Shown here piece by piece: positions 1-11,800 of a stretch of 64,000 nt of DNA (positions within the stretch are counted from its first letter, which is position 1; the number at the start of each line of letters is the position of its first letter). The stretch is from Caprimulgus europaeus (taxonomy: Eukaryota > Chordata > Aves > Caprimulgiformes > Caprimulgidae). The translations under genes and the position numbers were made by a program. Under the pieces are notes generated by a model that was not told the DNA's origin, made no database searches, and worked only from the letters and a program-made list of their open reading frames with translations. The stretch lies in NCBI GenBank assembly GCA_907165065.1, contig OU015530.1, positions 45,882,965 through 45,946,964 of the forward strand, in the 5' to 3' direction.

Positions 1-1676
1 AGCTTGTATGTGGCAGAGAATATCTTCTCTAAAAGCTGATCTATTATACTTTTTTTTCCCCCAGGCTGAAATCATAATAGAAATAAACCTGCTATCAGGT
101 GAAAGCACACTCATTTGAGGCCCTTTTAATACTTACTACTTAACAAGGTTTTACTGGATAATTTATCAATGTTTGCAAACTTCTACCTAATTAAAATGAA
201 ATGGGATGATACATAAATTTTGAGAAAATATGTGCTCAAGCTTCATAGTTTTTTATGCTCTCAACTCAAAACTAGACAAAACATATCAGGTTGGATATAA
301 ATTCTCCTTTGTGTTTCAGCTGTGACTAAAAAGACAGATTAGAACTATAGGAATTTATCTCATGTGATTCAGAAATAAGGAAAATTTGAAACTCATGGGA
401 ACTGAAAACAGCTGTTCTTCTACTTCCTTTCACTGAGTGTAGAATGACAGATGACATTGTAGAGGCCCCATCCATCAGATTTAATGACCTCTTATTAAAA
501 CTGTGCTTAAGTATTCAACAATAAGCCAAATACAAAATACTTTTCTCATGAAACAAATTTCACCTGTCAAATGGCACAAAAGCCAGGAATTTTGGACTCT
601 AGGAAAAGTATTGCTTTTAAAATACTGAAAATGAACGCAAAAAATGTTTATCAGTACCTGTGGTTACAGCTATACAAGGAAATACTTAATTATAGTTGTG
701 TGAAATACTTAATATTTTTCCATATGACAAAAGTAAAATTTTATTTACAGCATAAAACTGTCTTTAGAAATCTGTGGCTGTGAGGGAAAGGGCAATTGAT
801 TTAGCCAGTGACTGTGTTATGATCTAACCTGATACACCTTACTACCAAAATATTTTTGACACCTTGATACTGAAAAATGTCTTGATTATACTGAGTAACA
901 GATGATATTACCATCTGTACTAGTTTCAGCAACATCATAGGCATCAGCAGGAAGATGAAATTTGTACTCATATTATAAATCCCTTTGCTGTGCTTCCTTT
1001 TCTTTCCCTGTTAGGATTCATGCCTTCTGTCTTTGCCCCTACTTTTAATTTTCTCACCTGCATTTCATTTTCTAAAGACCAAAAGGATCATCCTTGACAT
1101 AGGCAGTCTCATAGCACTGGAATGGTAGAGCAGTTCACAATGTCAAAGCATTTTGTACCTAGCAGTATATATAAATGTGCAGCTTGTTTTTGGAAAGGAG
1201 TGACAGTGCTTTGCTGAAATAATGTCTCTAAAAGTATTCCTCCCAAAACTCAGGGAGTTGTCCAGCCCAGAGTGTTAAAATTTGCATATTTATTAATTTA
1301 TAACATTATTTTTTTAGCAATTTCTACCAAGACTGTTTAAAATAAATAAAATAATATACTCTAGATATGAAGCAGATCAAAGTTCAGATTAATGATCTTA
1401 AAAGTATTTTACAACTCTGGAAGGAGGGACTTTCCACTCGATCTTAAAAAGTACTAAGGCTTCTTAACAGGCCTCTGAAGTAAAGCTTCTTAGCTTTACT
1501 AAGACAATGTGAAAGTTTATGTACCTTCCATTAAAAAATCTAAAATTTCACAAAAAATTGTTATTTCTTATAAAAAATATTTTAATGAAATTTTTCTTTA
1601 TTTTTTTTTTTCCCATATATTAAAATGTTTTGATAAAATTCTTAACCATTTTTGGTCAGAGTCTCTCTGACTGGAT
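1..1676. other. Unique AT-rich sequence, no gene seen
   Basis: AT-rich, CpG-poor sequence with scattered short T and A runs. The only open frame of note, at 571-783, has no recognisable motif and I read it as chance. I see no repeat family or RNA gene here. Confidence 0.6.
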
Positions 1677-3058
1677 ATCACAGGATAATTCAGGGTGGAG
1701 AAGGCCTCAGGAAGTCTCTTGTCCAACCTCCTGTTCAAAGCAAGGTTAGCCATGACATCAGAGCACGTTACTCAAGTCTGTAACCAGTCATGTTTTGAAA
1801 ACCCCCAAGGATAGAGATTGCAGAGCCTCACTAGGCAACCAGTTTCTATTCAATTATCTTCTTCGGGAAAAGGGCTTTCTTGTATCCAGGCTGAGCTCCC
1901 TTATTTAAATTTCTACCTGTTTTTACTTCAGCTCCCACCATAGAGCACTATAGCCCAAATCCACCTTCTCATAGACCTCCCCTAGGTACTGGAGGAAGAC
2001 AGCTTTTTGGTCTGAAGTCCCTTCTCCCCCAAACCTGCCTTCTCTGGGCAGACCAGTCCCAGCTCCCTCAGCTGTTGCATAGGGCAAATGCTCCAGCCCC
2101 AACCACCTTGAGTGGCCTGTGCTGAATTCGCCCTAGTTTGTTAGTATCTTTTCTGTATTGGGGGGCTAAAACTGGATGTAATATCTAGATGTGGTCTAAT
2201 GGCTGCTGAGCAAATGGGATGATCTATTTATTCTACCTGTCAGGCCTTGTTGTTCCCACCATGCCACATGGTCCTTGCCACAGACCTGCTCCCTGGCCAC
2301 CCTAGCCCACTCTTGTACCACTGCAAGGGCCTCCTCCCTTCCCTGTGCTGGACTGGACATTGGTCCTGGCTGAATTTCATAAGGTTCCTGTTGGCCCATT
2401 CCTCCAGATTGTCCAGGTCCTTCTAGATGGCAGCCCTGTCCTTTAGTATACAACCTTGTTCTCCAGTTGGATGTCACCTGCAAACTTGGTCAGAACACAC
2501 TCACTTGTGCCACATGACCCAAACTGTAGCATCTGTACAGAGCCTGTCGGAACCAAACCCATCCAAACTGTAAAATCCCACTTTCCGTACAAGAATATTG
2601 TGGCAGGTTGTGTGAGATGGTTGGTCAGGCATAATTTACCATTGGTAACCAGCACTGTCTTCTCCCTCATGTTCCCAGAAATGTACTCTAAGAGGACTTG
2701 ATCAATAATTTTTCCAGGGACTGAAGTAAGGCTGACCAGTCTGTAGTTTCTTAGGTTGTCCTTTTTGCCTTTTTTGAAAAGGGAGTAACAAAAGACAACC
2801 TCCTGTGTTCTCCACAGCTTTTCAAAGATGTTAGAGAACAGCCTTGCACTTTATTCAGTTCTTCCAGTACTCTTGGATGTATCCTGGCAGGTTCTGTGGA
2901 TGTATCTGAGTTGAATTCTCCAAGCTGACTCTGTCTTTGTCCATTCTTTGTAGTTTTCTTCCTTAAGCCTCACCTTTAAGAACAGAGCTATAGAACACCT
3001 TGTTGAGGAAGGTTAAGACAAAGAAGCTACTAAGCACCTCAGGCTTACCTGTGTTTGC
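1677..3058 (-). mobile_element. Old, decayed CR1 LINE (3' part, reverse transcriptase region)
   Basis: Read on the minus strand, this is a degenerate CR1 non-LTR retrotransposon. The 3' end lies near 1677 in ATCACAGGAT-type sequence. Going upstream, the ORF2 C-terminal region and then reverse transcriptase blocks can be recognised. Between 2443 and 2670 the minus strand still reads GKLCLTNHLT, matching the CR1 GKSCLTNL-type block, and LTKFAGDIQLEN, where the family has the catalytic FADD box. Here that box is FAGD, so an essential aspartate is lost. About 120 nt lie between these blocks where CR1 normally has some 300, which indicates an internal deletion. Stops and frameshifts are frequent. 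Both ends are approximate, and the upstream limit near 3058 is the less certain. The element is clearly inactive and older than the copy at 5140-5801. Confidence 0.8.
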
Positions 3059-3067
3059 TGTCTCAAT

Positions 3068-3113
3068 CACAGAATCATAGAATAGATTCAAATCATAAAA
3101 TCATCTGGTCCAT
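3068..3113 (-). mobile_element. CR1 3'-terminal fragment
   Basis: CACAGAAT followed by CATAGAAT at 3068-3083 is the reverse complement of the CR1 terminal octamers. It is followed by a short stretch resembling the start of a CR1 3' end, after which similarity is lost. It sits directly beyond the old CR1 and is either a second severely truncated insertion or a rearranged piece. Confidence 0.6.
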
Positions 3114-4148
3114 TCAGCGATGTGTACGCATTTCCCTTGTACAGCCTTTTACTATAAGCATAGTGGTAGAGGTTTTCATTGGTGATGTCTATATGTGTTT
3201 CAGTTGTATCTGAGCTTTTGCATTCCCAACACCACCTATACATATCCAGCAACTATTTCTAAATTGCTCCTTTATAGCTTACCCTTGCTTCCTCCTGTAT
3301 GTTGCCTTTTTTGCATTGGAGTTTCATCATGATCCTCCTTCATTTTGTCATGAAAGGGTCTGGAATCTGTATTTCCCAGGTCACAAGAAAACTTTTCAAC
3401 CTCTATTACATGGGGAAGCCTAAAAATACATATTTCACAAGTTTTCTTGTGAAGCTACGCTTTCATGTAATATAGTTTCATGCACTTTAAATTAGACTAG
3501 CAATGGAAGCACTATTTAATCTCCTGGGCACTGTGGTCCATATCGCTTTCGTGCTGAATAAACAGCTCCCAGAGCACTCCAAAATGTGTGCACTAACTGG
3601 ACTAACAGTGGCAAGTCAATAGCAAGCACTATGTTTGGTACAGAATTTGTAGCCAGCAATAGGCTATTATGTTTTTCATAACAAGCTTAGAACTAGGCAT
3701 AAAAATTGTGTTATGGGTGCATGAGAATATTTCAGGGAAACCAGGTACTATTCCCATCACTGTCCAGAATACTAAATACAATGAGTCCTTGCTTTCTCTG
3801 AACAGTAGTGTCAGTATTTTCAGTGAGATCTTAATAATCAGCTACTTTTTATGACCTGCATCTTAATTACATTTGGATTTTTTTTCTCCTATCTTTTTTT
3901 TGGCTTCAAAAAGAATGAAGGAATAAAGTGAGAAATATTCAAAATATAATGACAATAAGACAAGTAGGTCCTCTGTTTTAAATCTATTTAGTTTGCTGCA
4001 GCCCCAGTGGGAATGATTTTGCTTTCTCTTCTCTAGTTTGTTCTTGGGTTATTGCATTTTATTTTATTTTGTTTCATTTCATATGCTTTCTTTTAATTTT
4101 ATTCTGTCATTCTTACTGTTTGTCATGTTTTCTTTCATATTTCTGCAG

Positions 4149-4190
4149 GTTTTAGGACCAAAGCTTGAATATATCAGAAGAGTATTTCAG
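4149..4190 (+). other. Candidate 42-nt in-frame exon (splice signals only)
   Basis: A long T-rich tract (about 4088-4144) ends in TTTCTGCAG at 4148. After 42 nt comes TTTCAG followed by GTATGT at 4191. The segment is a multiple of three. It is open only in frame 0, where it reads VLGPKLEYIRRVFQ; both other frames contain a stop. This is the expected form of a small symmetrical cassette exon, but I do not recognise the peptide. Pairs of acceptor- and donor-like sites also occur by chance in 64 kb of AT-rich DNA, and no partner exon is evident nearby. Confidence 0.22.
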
Positions 4191-4316
4191 GTATGTTAAA
4201 CCATTGCAGAGAAGTTGCTTCACCCTAATGTCCTTGGAATACCTCATTCTTTAGAATTACCTGCCTTGTAGGAGTTTCAATTTTATCCAGGTTTTGAGTC
4301 CTAGACATTCCTTTCC

Positions 4317-4341
4317 TTTTTTTTTTTTTTTTTTTTTTTTT
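4317..4341 (+). repeat. Poly-T run, 25 nt
   Basis: Uninterrupted T run preceded by CTTTCC. It may be a simple homopolymer or the poly-A of a minus-strand retrocopy, but no retrocopy is recognisable on the 3' flank. Confidence 0.9.
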
Positions 4342-5139
4342 GGTGTTTTATCACTAAGACATTAAATAAACAATGTTTCTTTTGTTAGACTTCCTTTTGT
4401 TTCCAGAAGGATGAAGGAATTAAAGCAAAGCTCAGATGAGACAGAAGGTCTCATTTAATTTTTAAAACTAATAGTCTTTCTAGGAGAGAGGATAAAGTTT
4501 CCTTCTAAAGCATGATTTTCAGCATGTGTTGAGGACCTGCAGGTCCCGCTAACTTCAGAGGAATATGTGCATCCTAGGCATCTCTCAAAAATTAGCACAG
4601 TGCCCTTCCATTGCACTTCTCCACTCTATGCCAAACACAACAGGAACTCAATGGAAGTAAAAGGATTTATCCTGAAACAGGTGCACATGTGGATTCATGA
4701 GGAAAAAAGGGAATGTCTGTGTTAACATAACCTACTTGTCCACTTCATATTTCATCTAGTCCTGTATTAGCTGTTCCTTCCATATGACCAACTTGCTGGC
4801 TATGGCTTTGGGAAAACTCCAGATGACATGAAATGGAGACAGAGTAAAAAAAAAAATGTATGAAGGAAGTTAAAACTATGTAACATTGATTAAAAACAAA
4901 CAACCTATACAATGTAAGACAGAAAAATAAAGTACTAAAAAGACATTTTACTTTGTTGACAGCTTAAAAAGGAATCTGGCAGTGCTTCTAAATCTTTGTA
5001 AGAAATGATCCTAAATATGAGACATACTAGTCCTTAAGATGGAAACTTTAGAAAACTTATGATAGCATGAAAAGTCAGGAGAATTTGTTGGCTTGGCATT
5101 CACAAACTGCAAAACCCACACTGAGTATCACAGATGTAT

Positions 5140-5801
5140 CACAGAATCACAGAATGTTAGGGATTGGAAGGGATCTCAAAAGATTATCTAGTCCAATCCC
5201 CCTGCCAGAGCAGGAACATCTAGATGAGTTCACACAGGAAGGCATCCAGGCGGGTCTTGAATGTCTCCAGAGAAGGAGACTCCACAACCTCCCTGGGCAG
5301 CCTGTTCCAGTGCTCTGGCACCCTTACTGTAAAGAAGTTTCTTCTCAAGTTTAAGCAGAACCTCCTGTGTTCCAGCTTACACCCATTGCCCCTTGTCCTA
5401 CCATTGGACATCATTGAGAAGAGCCTGGCTCCATCCTCCTGACACTCACCCTTCATATATTTATAAACATTAATGAGGTCACCCCTCAGTCTCCTCTTCT
5501 CCAAGATAAAGAGGCCCAGCTCCCTCAGCCTTTCCTCATAAGGGAGGAGCTCCACTCCCTTAATCAGCTTGGTGGCTCTGTGCTGGACTCTCTCAAGCAG
5601 TTCCCTGTCCTTCTTGAACTGTGGGGCCCAGAACTGGACACAACATTCCAGATGCTGCCTCACCAGGGCAGAGTAGAGGGAGAGGAGAACCTCTCTCACC
5701 TACTAACCACACCCCTTCTAATACATCCCAGGATGCCATTGGCCTTCCTGGCCACAAGGGCACACTGCTGGCCCATGGTCATCCTGCTGTCCACCAGGAC
5801 T
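5140..5801 (-). mobile_element. CR1 LINE, 5'-truncated, relatively well preserved
   Basis: A 662-bp CR1 3' segment on the minus strand. The 3' end carries two perfect CACAGAAT units (5140-5155 in plus-strand reading) followed by the typical CR1 3' region. The 5' truncation point is near 5801. The sequence is much closer to an intact CR1 than the copy at 1677-3058, so this is a younger insertion. I see no convincing target-site duplication, which is normal for CR1. It contains the end of ORF2, listed separately. Confidence 0.93.
5220..5801 (-). pseudogene. CR1 ORF2 C-terminal remnant, one frameshift
   Basis: This is the C-terminal end of the CR1 ORF2 polyprotein, beyond the reverse transcriptase catalytic core, in a region rich in basic residues. 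The last 159 codons (5699 to 5220) are open and include blocks conserved in CR1: [43 protein letters not shown] and [16 protein letters not shown]. Upstream, [20 protein letters not shown] continues the same protein in a different frame. The two frames meet near 5697/5698, where comparison with the CR1 pattern suggests one missing base. Truncation and frameshift together make it non-functional. It has no role beyond marking the element. Confidence 0.9.
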
Positions 5802-8800
5802 GTGGATGTAACTGTAATTTTTCTATAGGTAGTTTTGACAAGTAGTTTTTCTTTGCAGAACAAAATATGTGACTCCAGCATAATGATGCAGTGTTAGAGC
5901 AATACAAGTGTGGTGTGATGGCAATGGGACCCCAGGATGTTGTGTGGAGGAGTACATCATGGTAAAAGACAGGGCACAGAATGACATAGGACACCCTGTA
6001 GGTACAAAAACTCCACAAAAATCTCTTTAAGAAATGCAAACCTGGGAGTTGAGAAAAGCTGTTTCAGTGGTAGCAAAAAGAATAAAGACTAAGAATTTGA
6101 GGAAAGTAAAAATACAATAATTACTGAACTCAAGTATAATGTGAAGAAAGAATAGGGTATGAAAATGTGTAATCTATAAAAAAGCATAAAAATAACCTCA
6201 CCTGGAGCAGAAGGGAAGGTGAAAGAAACCATTAGCAACACACTGCTCCCAGAAAATAAAAAGAAGAAATCCCATCATCAACATCACTCTCCTCAGGGAT
6301 GCTGCTGACTCACTGCAACTGCCTTGTTCTTTCTGAGAAATATTGACTCTTCTGAGGAAGATAGGACAGAATGCTGTGGTGGAAAAGAGCATATCCAGAG
6401 AAAAAGTGTAGAAAACTAGGAAGTTTTGTGTAACAATTTTTAATGATACTATTAATGACGTTTTTATTTCTATTAAGTAGAGAACTTGGAATAGAATAAT
6501 TTAAATATTTTATGAATTTGCTGAATGTTAATATCATTGTAACTGGACTAATAATTAGAATTTTTTTGTGTTTTAGCTAGATTTTAGTACGGCTAACAAT
6601 AAATTCTTGACTTAACATGTATGGTGTTCTCCCCTGTTTACCCATAAACATGGATAGAAAGTAACAAAATTAGATAATGGTGTCTTGAATCTACTGTATA
6701 ACATCTGCTCTGTGGAAACTGCGTATCTGCTTTCAGTGAAAGCAAATGCAAGTCAACTTGATTTGTAGTGAATATGGATTATACTCCATGATGCAATTTG
6801 CTTTTGCAGATCATGGCCAATGCATGAAGAACAAGCACACAAACAATTCTACAGCCCAGCTGATGCCTGGTAACTTGGTGAATCACAGTAGCTGGAGGAT
6901 TAGGTATCAAAATAATAAAATTCCAGACCAAATAATAACAAAACAGATAAAAAAGGTATCCAATGTACCTAAATCTGTTGTAAAAAAGCATTTACAGTTA
7001 GTCTAATGAAATTTTGGTATGACTTGTACTATAATTTAATTTTTAAACAATAAAATTCAAATTTAAGAACTATATAAGAGTCTCTACAAAAAGCTTTGAT
7101 TAAAATACTGTAATTATTGGTATACAAAGCTACATTAGCTTAACCAAATCTCAGAGCAGCTTTCATATTTCAGATGCAGATTGCTGACAGCTGAAAAACT
7201 TTAATTCCAAATTAATTTGCACAGAAGTTGACATTGAGGTAATAAAAAGCATGAATTATGAGTGATAAAATTATTGTGGTGCACTTATGTTTATAAATTC
7301 AACCTTAGTCTGTCCTAACTAACAGTGTTAAACCAGAACTGTAAGGGAGGCTTTCCTGAATTGCTGCAAGAATTTGAAACAATAAAATCTTTTCTCTCCA
7401 AAATAACTATGTATTCTGGAACCAAATATTTTCTAGAAAGCTTCCCCTATAAAATGAATGAAACTGACAGTCCTGACCAGGAATGGGTTATATGATCCAA
7501 TGTACATGTTAAACGTCAGAATAAAAGTCATTAAAAAGGCCTATCACAGAGAAATGCTCACAATCACCCTAAGTAGTGCACCCTGTTTCCATAGAAGTAA
7601 ATTTCTACATTGAAGTGAAAGAATCAAGTGGCTTAATTGCTCATTTGTCTGTAAACCTCTGGGACAGAGAATGCCAGTTTATTTAACATATAAATACTCT
7701 AGAGTAATTTCCCCCATATTTATTTTCCACTGGTGCATCAATCATATTCATGTGACAGGGTTCTGGAAAACATATTCTTTCGGACTGACTGTAAAAAAAT
7801 GAAATATGCCAACCTTTTCAGAAGGTGATGCGAAAAAAGAAATCCCTACACAACTAAACACAAGTACCATGTTATACATATTTCGATGTGCATATTTCCC
7901 TAAAGAGGCAGACCTGATTCAGTAATTCTCTACTATTCCCTTTCAACTCCCAGAAAGATAGAGATGGAGTAAAGCAGAATCTTAAACTCCAAATCACTGT
8001 AGATATGTCCATTATATATAAGGATAAATTTTATAGCAAGGATAAATAAAAGGCTAAATTTTTTCTGTGGCCAAATCAATCAGGATAATATCGTCTAAAA
8101 CAAAACCAGAAAACTTTTCCTACAAGAGCTAGTAAGAGGGAAAGGGATAAAATATATTGATTGAGTAGTCTGAATTAATAGTTTTAAATTTTGTCCATGG
8201 AGCCTGAATCCTTCTGCTCCTAAAAAAAAAAAAAATTCACATACTCAATCAGGCAGGTCTCTGTATTCAGCATTCACAGTCAAATATTCCAATGATGTCT
8301 TCTGATGTTAGGTGGAGGTGGTGAGTGTGCCTTGCCTTGCTTAAAAGCATGCCCAGAAAGCAGTCTGAAGCAAGGAAGAATGCGAGTGAAGAACAGGAGT
8401 GTGCTGGAGGGTCAAAAAAAAAAAAAAAGGAAAAATACCCTACTGAATCTTTGGACTTCTTTAATCACATATAATGCTAAACTATGTACATGACTTCCAC
8501 ATTTTCAATCTTTAGGAATTAAGAAACCCTTTTACTACCCCTCTCTGTTACTTTATCTATAGATCTGATCATCTAAACCAGACATTGTTATGGAAAGCGG
8601 TACTAGTAAAGGGTGAAAGTTTATGAAGCCTACCTAGTCAAGGACTACAGATTTGGCTAATGAACCTGGAATAGTGACAGAAAGGTGTGTAGCTGCTTTC
8701 TTGAATCAGTCACATTAATTCAAAGAAAAAAAGAAACAGACCAAACCTTGTTTTTTAATAAACCTTTTTGGGGTTGGATTTTTTAAAATGTTTGTCTTCT

Positions 8801-11800
8801 CGTCAAATGGACCAAGTTCAGTGACTTCTGTTTCCTTGAGGAACCAGTAAAGTTCTTGCAGATTGAGCAGCTCATTTCTAAATATGAAATAATTTCTGAG
8901 GCATGCATTGTGTTCATCCTGAAAACATCCAAATCGCTGTCTTGTCTGCACTAAAAATCATCAGTATCCATACATTAATGAACCTCAAACTTTATCTTCC
9001 CAGATGATATTCCCATTCTCAAAATAACATAACTTCTAATAAGAACAACTTAGACAACTGAGGGAGAAAATTCGAGTTCTCATTTTGTGATTTATCATGA
9101 ATATAAAAATGTTTAGTTTATATGAATGCTACTCATTGTAAAATTTTTAAGTTTGAGCAAACCACTTCATATTTTTAACACCAATAGAAAGGAAAAGGTT
9201 CCTCCAGAAGGTGATTCACTCAGCTTATTTTAGACACTTATGCCAGGCTGAGATGAATCATTTTCTGAAGGTGCCCATGCACATTTGTACATAACATCTC
9301 AGCTTCTGAAACCAAACGAATGCATGAAAAAAAATCGCAGTTCAGATTTTCCTTTAACTTCCTATGCCCTGATAATTTAAAGAAAAGTTAAGAACAAAAC
9401 CAGTAATGATTTAGGAATTATTTAAGATTTTTGAAACAATTGTTTATTATTTTGGGGGCTGTTGCCTGGTTTTCAGTAGATTTCATCATCGGGATTACTA
9501 GAAAGGCTTTGACTGGTGGTTCTTTATTTTAGCCATATTGCACCAGCCTTGTTGGAGTTCCACTGCATCCAGGATAGTGAGCTCTCCTTAGCAATAAAAA
9601 TCATATTTCTCAGGAAAGTTGATTTTATATTTTCCAAGTTAACAGCTTACTATTAAATATAGTATTATGAATTTTACATGCACCAGAGAAAGAATCTTAT
9701 TGCTTGCCATTAAACTTCTGTTATGTACTGGCAGAGCAAATAATACTTAATTTATGTTTGAAAAGTCAAACATTTTTCTGTATGTTAATAAAAAAAAACC
9801 ACTCAGTAATCATAAAAAGAAATGATAGCATTGCTAATATTTTCTATTAAATCTGGAATCATGTAAATTTATTAACTAGAGAAATATAATTATGACTGTT
9901 AGAAATGAAAAAAGCAACTGAGCTAACAAGTGTAAAATGTTAAAAGATATTGTCAAGATTTCTTGATGGACAGCAGCAAGTCAAGAATTCTGAAATATTA
10001 TCTTTATGATCCATTTTAAAGTACTCCTAAATCCGAGTTGTTATTTTCTTTGATAAAGATAAACTTGTGTCTACGTATATATTATTTTTATTGCATGTTA
10101 GGGGCTGATGACTCAAGGAGACTGACCTTGATACAACAAAGTATAGAACTATGTGAATAATTTTATTGGAGAATAGCATTTGGCAAACTGAAATCAGTAT
10201 CTATGACAATGCATTTATGAAAAAATAAGTAACAATAATAAGAAAAATGGATAAGATTTTCAAGTAAGAGCCTCATGATGGTTGATTATTATTTTTTTAA
10301 TTGAACTTATACTTGTCTTACCCTAGGTAAATTACTTCTAAAAAGTTTTGGGTTTTCGTTTGGTTTTTTTTTTTTGGTGTATTAGGTGTAAATATATAAA
10401 GCTTTCAAATATCTTCCAAATGATCATGTGTTTGTAATATTATTATACCACTATTGACCTAACATATTTTTGGCAGTTTTCTTTTGTGAAATTTCAATGC
10501 CTTTTATTTTGAAGGTTTAATTTTGTTTCTTTACTGAAGAAGTTCATAAAACTTTTTGTGGGTAATAGAGAGCTTCTGTTCAGATGATATCACTAAAGTG
10601 TTCTGAAATATTTTGTGACATGTTCTTAATATTATTTTTAACCTTTTGCTCTGGTATGCACTAAGGAACCCTATGGACTTACAGTAGAAGCATATATATC
10701 CTTCCAGACCAGCTAAATTGAGGTCTATACTCTGGAGAGAAGCTTATTGCCAGAAAACTGAACAAATTCAGTGTTGGTTAGACTTAGGTTTTATTTTTCA
10801 GATTTTAATAGCTTCTAGATTTCTACAGGCTGTGGATCTGCAGCACCTGAATTACACTATTTGCTGGGGCTTTGCAGTGTAAACAAAAAGCATATGTAGC
10901 ATGCCCAGATCCTCAGCAATAACAGAGGTTACTAGCAGTGAGCAAGATGTGTCCTTTGTCAGAAAAGCAATGTTGCTGCACCTGCAATGAGCAGTCTTTC
11001 AAACAAGGGTTAATTGAGAGTTTACTGTGATAATGCACTAAGTAGTTGAAGATGATAGTGCAGCAAAAACAGTCACATATGCAACTAATTTGGTGCAAAC
11101 CCAAACAAAGGAAATCTTTAATAAGAAATCAGAGAGCGTGTCCCTACGTGTGTGGTAGGAATCTTTTAAATTATGCCACAGTAAAGTGCTTCCTCTCTGT
11201 TCTATGCAGCAGACTTGTGGTCAGCAAACTCTTTACCTTAGAGTCTGCTGTGAATTAGATCCAGATTAGGAAAGGCTGCCATTGCATGCTCATCGCATTC
11301 AGATAAGATATAATAAAGGTTAATTTGATCTGCTTTTTCATCAAGCGCTACTAGACTCTGTGTACATACATGTGTGTGAGTGAGAGAGAGGGAAACCAAG
11401 AAATATTCAGGACAAATTTCATGCACAGCCCCTGATTTGGCAGTGTGTGTGTATTGTCTGAACATACAAGAATTACTGAAGTTAAGGAGGCTTTGCATTT
11501 GGGACTGGAACTCTGGGGTCAGATTTCAATGGATTTCCAGGTGCCTACAGACGTTCAGAAGTGTCTCCAGAACTCCCCAATCAGGATAAGACTACTTTGA
11601 CTTTGGGAATGTAAGGCTCTGAGTTTATCTGCAACTTTGGGTGCTTAAATTCTTTTGGAATCTCGTGCATGCTTACGCTGCTTTATGAGCTGAGACTCAG
11701 ATGGCTGCTGTTCACAAAGCTCCCCTTGGCCCATCCAGCTTCTCTATCCTGTTCTGCCCAGCCAATTCAGCTTCTACCTTTTTCAGTGTAGGCAATCCTC

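Larger units (their letters stand above)
3114..5139. other. Unique AT-rich sequence between CR1 copies
   Basis: There is no clear gene. The stretch contains a splice-like 42-nt segment at 4149-4190 and a 25-nt T run at 4317-4341, listed separately. The rest is ordinary AT-rich sequence. Confidence 0.5.

Noticed and set aside
5127..5812. GATGTA near both ends of the CR1 as a target-site duplication
   Set aside because: Six bases with imperfect flanks and slight offset from the element ends; CR1 usually makes no duplication.
6195..6240. 41-nt minus-strand exon with donor CCAG/GTGAGG
   Set aside because: The acceptor GGGAGCAG is weak, and there is no partner exon or conserved frame.
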